DNA of 64,000 nucleotides, taken from the NCBI RefSeq assembly GCF_003020115.1, contig NZ_PYFX01000001.1, positions 1 to 64,000 on the forward strand, written 5' to 3'. The notes under the pieces were generated by a model. The model did no database searches, had not been told where the DNA came from, and saw only the letters and a program-made list of their open reading frames with translations. The stretch comes from Bradyrhizobium sp. MOS002. GTDB taxonomy: Bacteria > Pseudomonadota > Alphaproteobacteria > Rhizobiales > Xanthobacteraceae. The position numbers and the translations under genes are program-made. Shown in pieces: positions 6,711 through 14,313 of this stretch (the stretch's first letter is position 1; the number at the start of each line of letters is the position of its first letter).

Positions 6711-7352
6711 CTACTCTCCCCAAGTCCTTTCCCCCCAAGTCCTGGCCAGCGTCGCGAGCCAGCAGCCTTCGCAATAGCGGGCGTCCTTGTAGTCGATCCA
6801 ATTGTGCGCATAGACGTGGTCGAGCGGGATGCCGTAGCGCGCGCGCAGTATCTGGACGAGGATCTTCCACGCCGCGACCTGCGCGTCGGTCGGACCCGTC
6901 GTGACGTCGGGATAGTTGCCGGCAAACTCGACGCCGATCGAATTGTCGCGCACCACCTGGCGATAGGTAGGCTTGTTGTCGATGTACTTGTTGTCGTTGC
7001 GGTTGGCGCCGTCGCCATGGGTCGGCACCAGGTTTTCCGCGACCGCCCAATAAACGGTGCCGTCGGTCTCGACCCACAATGTGACACCGCGACGCGTGGG
7101 GTTCTTGGATTGCGCCTGCGCGCCGCCACGGGCCGAGCCCGCCGGCCCCTCGGTCTGGTGCACGATGATGTTGCGCCAGGGCTTTGCGGTACCGACGTCG
7201 CCCCATGGCGCCAGCCACACCATCTTCAGGCCGGGAATGTCGGGCGTGCCGGAGGCGCGCGCGAGCTTCGTGAGATCGGCATCGGTCGCGGCGGCGGGTG
7301 CGATCGGAATGAGGGCGGCGAGAACGGCCGCGAGCAGGCGAGAGATCATCAT
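6711..7352 (-). CDS. N-acetylmuramoyl-L-alanine amidase (Amidase_2 family), secreted
   Basis: A 213-residue protein with a signal peptide (MMISRLLAAVLAALIPIAPA) and an Amidase_2/PGRP domain. Likely zinc ligands are the His of IIVHQTEGP, the His of VYAHNWIDY and the Cys of RYCEG. It should cleave the amide bond between MurNAc and the stem peptide in the periplasm. The start at 7352 gives the signal peptide; the frame extends further upstream but without protein-like sequence. The C-terminal WGERTWGE repeat is odd low-complexity. Confidence 0.85.
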   Translation of the reverse strand: MMISRLLAAVLAALIPIAPAAATDADLTKLARASGTPDIPGLKMVWLAPWGDVGTAKPWRNIIVHQTEGPAGSARGGAQAQSKNPTRRGVTLWVETDGTVYWAVAENLVPTHGDGANRNDNKYIDNKPTYRQVVRDNSIGVEFAGNYPDVTTGPTDAQVAAWKILVQILRARYGIPLDHVYAHNWIDYKDARYCEGCWLATLARTWGERTWGE

Positions 7353-7386
7353 GCGGGTCCAATGCGGACCTGACGGTAGCACGCCC

Positions 7387-8610
7387 TTACGCGAATTTGC
7401 GCAAGGCCTCGCCTGGACCGATCGGGTCGGGCATGAGCGGCGGCGCGGGATCGTGGACGGCAAAGTCGTTCTTGCCGTTCTTCTTGGCCGCATAGAGGGC
7501 ATGGTCGGCATGCGCGATCAGGCGGTCCGGAAACTGGCCGACGCCGCGGTCCCACTGCGCCACCCCGATCGAGATCGCGATCGGAATGTCGACGCCGGTG
7601 CAGTTGACGGCATCCTGGCGGCAAACCTCGAGCACGCGACGGGCGATCGCAGCCGCCTCGCGCAAGGTCGACGACGGCAGCACGACGCAGAATTCGTCGC
7701 CGCCGGTGCGGGCGAGCATGTCGCCGGGCCTCAGGCGCGTCTGCGCCATCAGGGTGAAGTGCTGGAGGCAGGCATCGCCCGCGGCATGGCCATGGGTGTC
7801 GTTGATGGTCTTGAAGCCGTCGAGATCGATCACCAGCAGCGAGAACGGTTCATTGCTGCGCTCCGAGCGGGCGCATTCTTCACCCAGCCGCTGCAACAGA
7901 TGCCGCCGGTTGGCGACACCGGTGAGATCGTCGAGCAGTGCGAGGTCGGCAACTTCGTTGCGCAGGCGGTCCATCGCCATCAGCAGGAAGCCGAAATTGA
8001 GCGTCATCGACAGGAACAGGAGACCCAGCACCATGACGGCATGAGACTGCCCTCCGGCGACCGACGAGAAATCGCCGCCGAGCAAATTGCCGATCGCACG
8101 GGCCGCGAAGATCGCGATGATGGTGATGATCACGATGCCGGAGAGCCGGGCTCCCGGGCTGGCACGGCCTTCCGGCGGCGAGAGCAGCAAACGCAGCGAC
8201 AGCGCCAGCGGCAGCGCCTGGCCGAGCGAGTAGCTGAGCATACGCAGCTGCATGTGATCGTATGCGACCATGAAGAACACGACGCCGCCAAGGCTGAGAA
8301 TTCCCGTCGCAGCCATGAGGCGCCATGACACCGGCCGACCGTAGAAGCGCTGAATGCCCATAGCGGCAAGGCAGCTCGCCGCGATGATGCCGACGGCTCC
8401 GAGCAGAAGCGGGACAGGCGAGACGACGAAAAGGCGGATCAACGCCGCCATCGTACCGATCGCGCCGACGAAGCACGACGCCATCCAGAACCGTGCGGCC
8501 GCGAATTTCGGATAGGAGCGCGTCACGTAGGCCCAGATCAGGCCGAGCGCCAGGAAGTTGACGATGAACACGGTCCAGAGTGTCGGCACGTTCAGCATGG
8601 CGCGCGCCAC
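7387..8610 (-). CDS. Membrane diguanylate cyclase (GGDEF)
   Basis: A 407-residue protein with six or so N-terminal membrane helices (residues about 10-215) and a GGDEF domain. The active-site motif GGDEF is intact at 303-307, and an inhibitory I-site RPGD lies at 294-297, five residues before it, so product feedback inhibition is expected. It makes cyclic di-GMP from GTP. No EAL domain is present. The membrane part probably senses an unknown cue. Confidence 0.93.
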   Translation of the reverse strand: MARAMLNVPTLWTVFIVNFLALGLIWAYVTRSYPKFAAARFWMASCFVGAIGTMAALIRLFVVSPVPLLLGAVGIIAASCLAAMGIQRFYGRPVSWRLMAATGILSLGGVVFFMVAYDHMQLRMLSYSLGQALPLALSLRLLLSPPEGRASPGARLSGIVIITIIAIFAARAIGNLLGGDFSSVAGGQSHAVMVLGLLFLSMTLNFGFLLMAMDRLRNEVADLALLDDLTGVANRRHLLQRLGEECARSERSNEPFSLLVIDLDGFKTINDTHGHAAGDACLQHFTLMAQTRLRPGDMLARTGGDEFCVVLPSSTLREAAAIARRVLEVCRQDAVNCTGVDIPIAISIGVAQWDRGVGQFPDRLIAHADHALYAAKKNGKNDFAVHDPAPPLMPDPIGPGEALRKFA

Positions 8611-8980
8611 AAGCGCAGCGTCGCGCCCTCCGTCCCTGCCAGCTGTCCGTCCATGACCCCGTCCCCGTTTTCTTGCGGGGACAATGCGGCCGTCGCGCTT
8701 AACGGAGTCTCACTGCGATCCGCGAAAACATGCCTTTGGTTTTGGATTCATGAACGGCCGGCGCATTGTCGGATCGTTAGGCATGGCTGGCAATGCGGAT
8801 TCGCGGGCCAAAATCACCCGAAAATGCATCTGAGCTGTGGATAACGCGATGACACGGATGTGACAGCGCGGGGCAGAAGCGCGCGAATCTGCTGAGCTTG
8901 TCATCGAGGATGTTGCGAGGCTGGCCCTCCGCCGAGCATCCCTCGTGTCGCGTTTCACCATTAACCCTTAAGAGGATCCT
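8611..8980. other. Intergenic region with a DnaA-box match
   Basis: No gene seen. It contains a perfect TTATCCACA (minus strand, 8836-8844) and the ribosome-binding AGAGGA of the lysine-rich gene. One isolated 9-mer is weak evidence for DnaA binding. Confidence 0.3.
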
Positions 8981-9052
8981 ATGGCTAAGAAAGCGAAGAA
9001 GGCGAAGAAGGCGACGAAGAAGAAGGCCAAGAAGGCAGCGAAGAAGAAGTAA
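8981..9052 (+). CDS. 23-residue lysine/alanine-rich H1-tail-like protein
   Basis: ATG at 8981 preceded by AGAGGATCCT. The product is built almost only of Lys and Ala (MAKKAKKAKKATKKKAKKAA plus KKK), like the tail of bacterial histone-H1-like proteins. It is followed by two strong hairpins, the second a proper terminator, which supports a real short transcription unit. A nucleic-acid-binding role is inference from charge. Confidence 0.6.
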   Translation: MAKKAKKAKKATKKKAKKAAKKK

Positions 9053-9071
9053 CGAGGCTTCTTATTCTTTT

Positions 9072-9099
9072 GCCCGGGTGGAGTTCGCTCCGCCCGGGC
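9072..9099 (+). terminator. Strong UUCG-capped hairpin
   Basis: Stem GCCCGGGTGGAG / CTCCGCCCGGGC (12 bp with one G-U) closing a TTCG tetraloop. There is no T-run after it, so it may stabilise the 3' end rather than terminate. Confidence 0.6.
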
Positions 9100-9126
9100 T
9101 TCGGGTAGGTCGAGAGATCGAAGGTG

Positions 9127-9149
9127 GCGGGCGCAAGGCCCGCTTTTTT
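9127..9149 (+). terminator. Intrinsic terminator after the lysine-rich gene
   Basis: Stem GCGGGC / GCCCGC, loop GCAAG, then six T. Confidence 0.8.
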
Positions 9150-9163
9150 ATTGGTTGGAGAAG

Positions 9164-9775
9164 CTAGCGCTCCGCGAACGCGAGCTTGGCGCCGAGCGCG
9201 GCGAAGCCGGCGGCAAAGCTCCGGCGCAGCCAGTCCATGACGCGCGGGCGCGAGATGACGCGCTCGCGCACCGAGGCTGCGCAGAGGCCGTAGACCACGA
9301 ACACCGCAAACGTCATCGCCATGAAGGCGCCGCTCAATTCCAGCATCCGCGCCAGCACATGGGCTTCGTCCGCGGCGATGAACTGCGGCAGGAAGGCCAG
9401 GAAGAAGATCGACAGCTTCGGATTGAGGATGTTGATCAGGAAGCCGGTCACGATCACCCGGCCAGCCGAACGCTCGCGGATCTCGCCGTCGACCGCCAGC
9501 GCCCCGGTCTCGCGCAGAGCCTGCCAGGACATGTAGAGCAGATAGGCGACGCCGCACCATTTCAGCGCGGCGAAGGCCAGCGCGCTGGTGTGGAGCACGG
9601 CGGCGAGCCCCAGCATCGCGGCCGTCATGTGCGGCACGATTCCGAGGGTGCAGCCGAACGCGGCCGCGATACTCGCGCGCGAGCCGCGGGTCAGCGCGGC
9701 GGCCAGCGTGTAGAGCACGCCGGTGCCGGGCGAGGCGACGACGATCAGCGAAGTGAGCAGGAAGGACAAGGTCAT
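9164..9775 (-). CDS. LysE/RhtB-family amino-acid exporter
   Basis: A 203-residue integral membrane protein with about six helices. The conserved N-terminal SPGTGVLYTLAAALTRGSRA and the NPKLSIFFLAFLPQF segment are hallmarks of the LysE/RhtB family. It exports amino acids or derivatives from the cytoplasm; the substrate is unknown. A second family member is at 21939-22559. Confidence 0.9.
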   Translation of the reverse strand: MTLSFLLTSLIVVASPGTGVLYTLAAALTRGSRASIAAAFGCTLGIVPHMTAAMLGLAAVLHTSALAFAALKWCGVAYLLYMSWQALRETGALAVDGEIRERSAGRVIVTGFLINILNPKLSIFFLAFLPQFIAADEAHVLARMLELSGAFMAMTFAVFVVYGLCAASVRERVISRPRVMDWLRRSFAAGFAALGAKLAFAER

Positions 9776-9832
9776 GGACCGACCTTATCACCGCGCCCTG
9801 GACCACAAAAGCCGGCCCAGCGGGATCGACCG

Positions 9833-10207
9833 TCAGGACAGCTGCGCGATCTCGGCCTCGCGGAGCACGTCGAGCGGCGCCCAAGGCTTGGCCCAGAACT
9901 TTGCGCCGTCAGGCAAGGGCTGCATCAAGGGGCGCCCGGAGGTGACGATGATGTCGAGCCTGGGGTTGCGGTCCTTGGCGACGTGCGCGAGCTCCACTCC
10001 GTTCATGCGGCCGGCAAGCTGGACGTCGGTCATCATCAAGCAGAGCACGCCCGCGCTTTTGTCGAGCACACGCTCGGCCGCCTCGGCGCTCTCGCACTGA
10101 ATGACGTCGTAGCCGCTTTCTTCGAGAAGAAGACTGAGCATCTCCCTCTGCATGAGGTCGTCTTCCACGATCAGTGCGGTGGCCCGAAACGGTTGTGCTT
10201 GTCCCAT
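9833..10207 (-). CDS. Single-domain response regulator (receiver)
   Basis: A 124-residue receiver: E15-D16 acidic pair, phospho-acceptor D61 (MMTDVQLAG), switch Ser in VTSGRP near 90 and K107 (FWAKPW). No output domain. No kinase gene is adjacent. Confidence 0.88.
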   Translation of the reverse strand: MGQAQPFRATALIVEDDLMQREMLSLLLEESGYDVIQCESAEAAERVLDKSAGVLCLMMTDVQLAGRMNGVELAHVAKDRNPRLDIIVTSGRPLMQPLPDGAKFWAKPWAPLDVLREAEIAQLS

Positions 10208-10334
10208 CGGCGGCTCCCAATGCTGCCTGTCTCTATCAAGTAACGTAGGTTAAGGTGGGAACAGCGATGCGGTTCGGTTCCAATATGAAAAAATGTAAAT
10301 CATAGTTCCGCTCGAGAGGCTTGACGGGGATATC

Positions 10335-11165
10335 ATGACAGCGATCCGCGGCGCCGCCGCCATCACCGGAGCGGCAAGCGGGATCGGCCGTGCGCTGGCG
10401 ATCGAGCTTGCGCGACGCGGCTGCAATCTCGCGCTCGCCGATCGCGACGAGGCCGGGCTGAAGACGCTCGCGGCCGAGATCGGAGCCGCATGCAAGGTCA
10501 GCTTGCATCGCGTCGACGTCGGCGCGCCCGACGACATCGCGCAGTTCGCGCGTGAGGCGACCACCGCGCATCCCGCGCTCGGCATCGTCGTCAACAATGC
10601 CGGCGTGGCGCTGATGGGCTCGTTCGAGGAGATCGACCAGGCGCAGATGGACTGGCTGTTCGACATCAATTTCTGGGGCGTGGTGCACGGCACGCGCGCC
10701 TTCCTGCCGCATCTGAAGACGATGGGCGAGGCGCACATCGTCAACCTGTCCTCGATCTTCGGCATCATCGCGCCGCCGGGACAGTCGGCCTATGCCGCGG
10801 CGAAATTCGCGGTGCGTGGCTTTTCCGAGAGTGTGCGGCACGAGCTTGCCATGGCGGGCAGCCCCGTCAGGCTGTCGGTCGTGCATCCCGGCGGCGTCGC
10901 GACCGCCATCGCCCGCAATTCGCGCACCGGGGTCGGCGTCACCGACAATGCGCGCCGGTCACAATCGATCGAGCGGTTCGAGAATGCGGCCAAGACCACG
11001 CCGAGAGATGCCGCGCTGCGCATCATCAAGGGCATCGAGAGAAACGAGCCGCGCATCCTGATCGGCAACGACGCCCGCTTCATGGACCTCCTGCAGCGCT
11101 TCCGCCCGGGAACGTATTGGGCGCCGTTGCAGCGCAAGCTGGAAAGGATGGCGAAGGGGAGCTAG
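10335..11165 (+). CDS. Short-chain dehydrogenase/reductase
   Basis: A 276-residue classical SDR: cofactor motif TGAASGIG at 11-18, NNAG at 87-90, catalytic Ser140 (VNLSS), Tyr153 and Lys157 (YAAAK). Asp36 in ALADRD after beta-2 suggests NAD preference, by family rule. The substrate is unknown. It stands alone between the receiver gene (divergent) and a palindromic repeat. Confidence 0.92.
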   Translation: MTAIRGAAAITGAASGIGRALAIELARRGCNLALADRDEAGLKTLAAEIGAACKVSLHRVDVGAPDDIAQFAREATTAHPALGIVVNNAGVALMGSFEEIDQAQMDWLFDINFWGVVHGTRAFLPHLKTMGEAHIVNLSSIFGIIAPPGQSAYAAAKFAVRGFSESVRHELAMAGSPVRLSVVHPGGVATAIARNSRTGVGVTDNARRSQSIERFENAAKTTPRDAALRIIKGIERNEPRILIGNDARFMDLLQRFRPGTYWAPLQRKLERMAKGS

Positions 11166-11253
11166 GCATGCCGTCGAATGGCACGATGTCAGGCGCCACC
11201 GCCGCGCCACACCCGCCGCCGTCGTCCTGGCGAGTGTTCACAAACCTCTCCGC

Positions 11254-11355
11254 TGTCATTCCCCGCGAAGGCGGGGAATCCAGTACGCCGCGGCCTATCG
11301 ATTCAACCACAGCCGTCTCGGAATACTGGATCGCCCGCCTTCGCGGGCGATGACA
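11254..11355. repeat. Palindromic intergenic repeat (about 100 bp)
   Basis: Left arm TGTCATTCCCCGCGAAGGCG and right arm CGCCTTCGCGGGCGATGACA fold into one long imperfect hairpin. It is a REP-type element of the Bradyrhizobium kind. Confidence 0.85.
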
Positions 11356-11396
11356 CCGAGACTGTGGCGCGAGTGCTCCGTCTCTTTAGCTCCCCC

Positions 11397-12203
11397 TCAC
11401 TGCCCCGCCAGCCGATCGGCAAAATACCCGATGGTCTTGCGATAGATCACCGCCCTGTTCCATTCGCGCATGGCCTCGAAATTGGCGGTGCCTTCGCCGT
11501 AGGGCTGGCCCATCTTGAAGCCGCTGGTGTGGAGCAGGTTCGCGGTCGAGGCGAGCACGTCGGGGACGCTGTGGCGGAGATCGACGTGGCCGTCGCCGTC
11601 GAAATCGACGCCGTACTTGATGTAGGAGGAGGGCAGGAACTGGGTCTGACCGATCTCGCCGGCAAAGGCGCCGATGAGGTCCCGCAGCGGCAGGTCGCCG
11701 CGCTGCACGATCTTCAACGCCGCGAGCAGCTCGCCCTGGAACAGCTCCGTGCGACGGCAGTCATGCGCAAGTGTCGCCAGCGTGCGGATCACCGGCATCT
11801 TGCCGATGTCGCCCTTGCCGAAATCGCTCTCCAGCCCCCAGATCGCGACCAGGATATGGCGGGGCACGCCGAACTGCTGCTCGATGCGCGAGAGCAGCGC
11901 GGCGTGGCGCTGCAGCAGTGCTTTGCCGCCATTGATGCGGCCGGGGCCGACGCGGGTCGAGACATACTGCTCGAAGCTCTTGTTGAAGGTGTAGCGCTGG
12001 CGCCGGTCGAAGGCGAGCACCGCGCCGTCGGGGGTCACGCCGCTGAGCGCCGCGCTGGTCACGCCCGCCGAGACGCCGGCTCCTTGCGCTTCCGAGGCCA
12101 TGCTGGCGACAAAGCTGTTGAAGTCGCCGCCGCAGCGCGCGGCCTGCGCCGATCCGCCAGCCAGACAGACGATGACGGCGGTGGCCAGGGCATATCGCAG
12201 CAT
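11397..12203 (-). CDS. Lytic murein transglycosylase (MltB family)
   Basis: A 268-residue protein with a signal peptide (MLRYALATAVIVCLAGGSAQ) and a transglycosylase domain. The catalytic Glu is in AIWGLESDFGK, and the family motif GEIGQTQFLPSSYIKYGVDF follows. It cleaves glycan strands in the periplasm to anhydro-MurNAc ends. The start at 12203 is backed by AAAGGA 9 nt upstream; the longer frame to 12305 is not signal-like. There is no C-terminal peptidoglycan-binding domain. It is divergent from the OmpA-family gene. Confidence 0.9.
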   Translation of the reverse strand: MLRYALATAVIVCLAGGSAQAARCGGDFNSFVASMASEAQGAGVSAGVTSAALSGVTPDGAVLAFDRRQRYTFNKSFEQYVSTRVGPGRINGGKALLQRHAALLSRIEQQFGVPRHILVAIWGLESDFGKGDIGKMPVIRTLATLAHDCRRTELFQGELLAALKIVQRGDLPLRDLIGAFAGEIGQTQFLPSSYIKYGVDFDGDGHVDLRHSVPDVLASTANLLHTSGFKMGQPYGEGTANFEAMREWNRAVIYRKTIGYFADRLAGQ

Positions 12204-12352
12204 ATGGGAAAATCCTTTGAAGAATGGGCGGGAAAGCGGCGCGCGATCATGCCCGGGAACCGGATTCGCGTCAAAGCGGCAAATCCTCGCCAGAACCGAT
12301 CGCACCCTGGCTGCGACAAATCAAATGCGCTCGCCCTCCCCAACCGATCGAG

Positions 12353-13315
12353 ATGCTCATGTCCATGCTCATGTCCATGCCCATGTCCATGTCGCGCCGG
12401 ATGCTCGCCGTCCTCGCCTTGCTCTGTCTCACCGTGACGGCCGCTTCCGCGCAGACGCGCGATGTTGCAGGCAGCCGCGACTATCCCGGCATCGGCCGGT
12501 TCGCCGGCAGCGTCATCACCGGCTATGTGATGAAAGATTTTGACGCGGCGCGGATGCAGGCCGCGGCCTTCAAGGACGGCCAGCCCGTCGATGCGCGGCG
12601 GCTCGAGGGCCGCGTTGTCCGCATCGCCTATCGCACCAATCCCGGCCCCTCGATCCTGGAAGTCTCGCGCAATTTCGAGACGCAGCTTGCCAAAGCCGGC
12701 TTCGAGACCCTGCTCGCCTGCGACACCGATGCCTGCGGCGCGATTCCCTTTACCGAATCCATCGACACGCTGCCGGTCCCACAGATGTGGGTCGATGGTT
12801 TCAACTACCGTTACTACGCCGGCCGCAAGACCGAAGGCGGGCGCGAGACCTTCGCCAGCGTTCTCGTCAGCCAGAACAATCAGGACATCACCGCGCAGGT
12901 CACCGTCGCCGAGCTAGGCGCCATCGCGAACAAGATGGTGGACGCCGCCGCGATGGCGAAGGGGCTTGGCGAGACCGGCCACATCGCGCTCTACGGCATC
13001 TATTTCGACACCGACAAGGCCGTGCTCAAACCGGAAAGCCGCCCGACGCTGGAGCAGATCGCAAAGCTGCTGACGAGCCAGCCGCAGCTCAACGTCTTCA
13101 TCGTCGGCCATACCGACAGCCAGGGCGCCTATGAATACAATCTCGACCTGTCGAAGCGCCGCGCCGATGCAGTCGCAGCCGAGCTGGTGAAGAACTTTCG
13201 CATCGCGCAGCCGCGATTGCGCACAGCCGGCGTTGGATTGCTGGCGCCGGTCGGATCCAACACATCGGACGCCGGCCGCGCGCTCAACCGGCGGGTGGAG
13301 CTGGTGGCGCCGTGA
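12353..13315 (+). CDS. OmpA-family outer-membrane protein
   Basis: About 320 residues: signal peptide (SRRMLAVLALLCLTVTAASA), an unassigned N-domain with two Cys (LLACDTDACGA), and a C-terminal OmpA/peptidoglycan-binding domain (GIYFDTDKAVLKPESRPTLE, FIVGHTDSQGAYEYN, LSKRRADAV). The Asp and Arg that hold diaminopimelate are present. The start region is a run of in-frame ATGs (12353 to 12401) caused by a 6/12-bp tandem repeat, so the exact start is open; 12389 or 12401 would give the shortest signal peptide. Confidence 0.88.
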   Translation: MLMSMLMSMPMSMSRRMLAVLALLCLTVTAASAQTRDVAGSRDYPGIGRFAGSVITGYVMKDFDAARMQAAAFKDGQPVDARRLEGRVVRIAYRTNPGPSILEVSRNFETQLAKAGFETLLACDTDACGAIPFTESIDTLPVPQMWVDGFNYRYYAGRKTEGGRETFASVLVSQNNQDITAQVTVAELGAIANKMVDAAAMAKGLGETGHIALYGIYFDTDKAVLKPESRPTLEQIAKLLTSQPQLNVFIVGHTDSQGAYEYNLDLSKRRADAVAAELVKNFRIAQPRLRTAGVGLLAPVGSNTSDAGRALNRRVELVAP

Positions 13316-13603
13316 GAACGGTGGGTGCGGCGCGCGCGATGTGATGGGACAACGTGAAGTGCGAACGGATTGACATATGGCGGCATCACAACTTCTGCAT
13401 GTATGCGGGAATACGTGCAGGCAAATGCGCTTTCTAACTAGGCGCGCACCGGTCGCTGCATTGCGAGAGCGGGAAACATGAACAAAGTGATTTGGTCATC
13501 CAAGCAATTGCTCTGAACCTGATCGAAACGCGATCTCGATCACTGCATATCTGATGCGCTCGCTGCGACATCGCAGCGCTAACGATTTGCCTTGCCACGG
13601 CAT

Positions 13604-13705
13604 GGCGCCGGTTATAGCCTTCTATTTTAGGTTGTCGCCCCGCCAGCCCCGGGCGACACTGAAGACCAAAATAAACGGCGGGCTTCGCGGCCCGCCGTTT
13701 GTTGA
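13604..13705 (+). ncRNA. Candidate small RNA ending in a strong terminator
   Basis: No protein frame fits 13316-13910. After a TTGCC...TATAGC promoter-like pair near 13580-13605 come an internal hairpin (GTCGCCC ... GGGCGAC, about 13634-13657) and a terminator (13673-13700). The layout is that of a short structured RNA of about 100 nt. No Rfam family recognised. Confidence 0.35.
13673..13700 (+). terminator. Intrinsic terminator
   Basis: AAACGGCGGGC, loop TTCGCG, GCCCGCCGTTT: 11 perfect base pairs ending in TTT. It does not follow any coding gene closely. Confidence 0.75.
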
Positions 13706-13910
13706 GGCAAGGGTGAGGCAAGGGTCTCTTCGAAGGAGCGCATCGGGTTTTACGAAGCGCTGGACGCTTTCGCCCGACATCCGGACGCCTCGCAAACGGG
13801 TTCGTCGATCGATCGCGCAGCCGGTTCTGCCTCTGCAGGGCCTGCGGCCAGCCTCCGGAAACCTGCCAAAGTCATTTGACTATGGCCCCCTTATCGACGA
13901 AAAGCCGGCC
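13706..13910. other. Intergenic, nothing recognised
   Basis: About 200 bp before the small gene at 13911. The frame is open through much of it but not protein-like. It contains GAGGCAAGGGT twice in tandem (about 13704-13725). Confidence 0.3.
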
Positions 13911-14147
13911 ATGGCCAAAAAACCCGGAACCAATCCGAAGGGCGAATTCGCCTTTTTCAACGTCTTCTATGAAGACGGCTCCCAACGCTCCAACCGGCGC
14001 GTCCCCGCCGAATTGCTCGGCGGCCTCGACGGCGACGAGCCGGCCCGCGCCTACATCATGGAGCAGGACCGCGAGATCGCCGAAAAATCCGGCCGCCCGG
14101 TGCTGGAGATCAAGGACCTCGAGCGGGTCGGCGCGAAGAAGAAATAG
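13911..14147 (+). CDS. Small conserved basic protein (78 aa)
   Basis: Starts MAKKPGTNPKGEFAFFNVFY, middle RRVPAELLGGLDGDEPARAY, ends ERVGAKKK. It is compact and soluble and looks like a conserved Rhizobiales hypothetical. Upstream in-frame sequence is not protein-like. It is followed by a palindromic repeat and a terminator shared with rpoD. Function unknown. Confidence 0.7.
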   Translation: MAKKPGTNPKGEFAFFNVFYEDGSQRSNRRVPAELLGGLDGDEPARAYIMEQDREIAEKSGRPVLEIKDLERVGAKKK

Positions 14148-14160
14148 GCTTCAGCCCTAT

Positions 14161-14244
14161 CCCCGTCATTGCGAGCGGAGCGAAGCAATCCATGTCTCCA
14201 CATGCTTCGCGATGGATTGCTTCGCTCCGCTCGCAATGACGGGG
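14161..14244. repeat. Perfect palindromic repeat (33-bp arms)
   Basis: CCCCGTCATTGCGAGCGGAG... and its exact reverse complement at 14212-14244, with an 18-nt loop. The same family occurs at 43066-43152. Confidence 0.95.
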
Positions 14245-14264
14245 CGAGAGCGGAAGCTAAAACA

Positions 14265-14292
14265 AAAACGGCGGGCCTTGGCCCGCCGTTTT
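14265..14292. terminator. Bidirectional intrinsic terminator
   Basis: AAAACGGCGGGC, loop CTTG, GCCCGCCGTTTT. It lies between the convergent ends of the 78-aa gene and rpoD, with T-runs in both directions. Confidence 0.9.
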
Positions 14293-14313
14293 GCTTAGGA
14301 TCGATGTTCGCGC

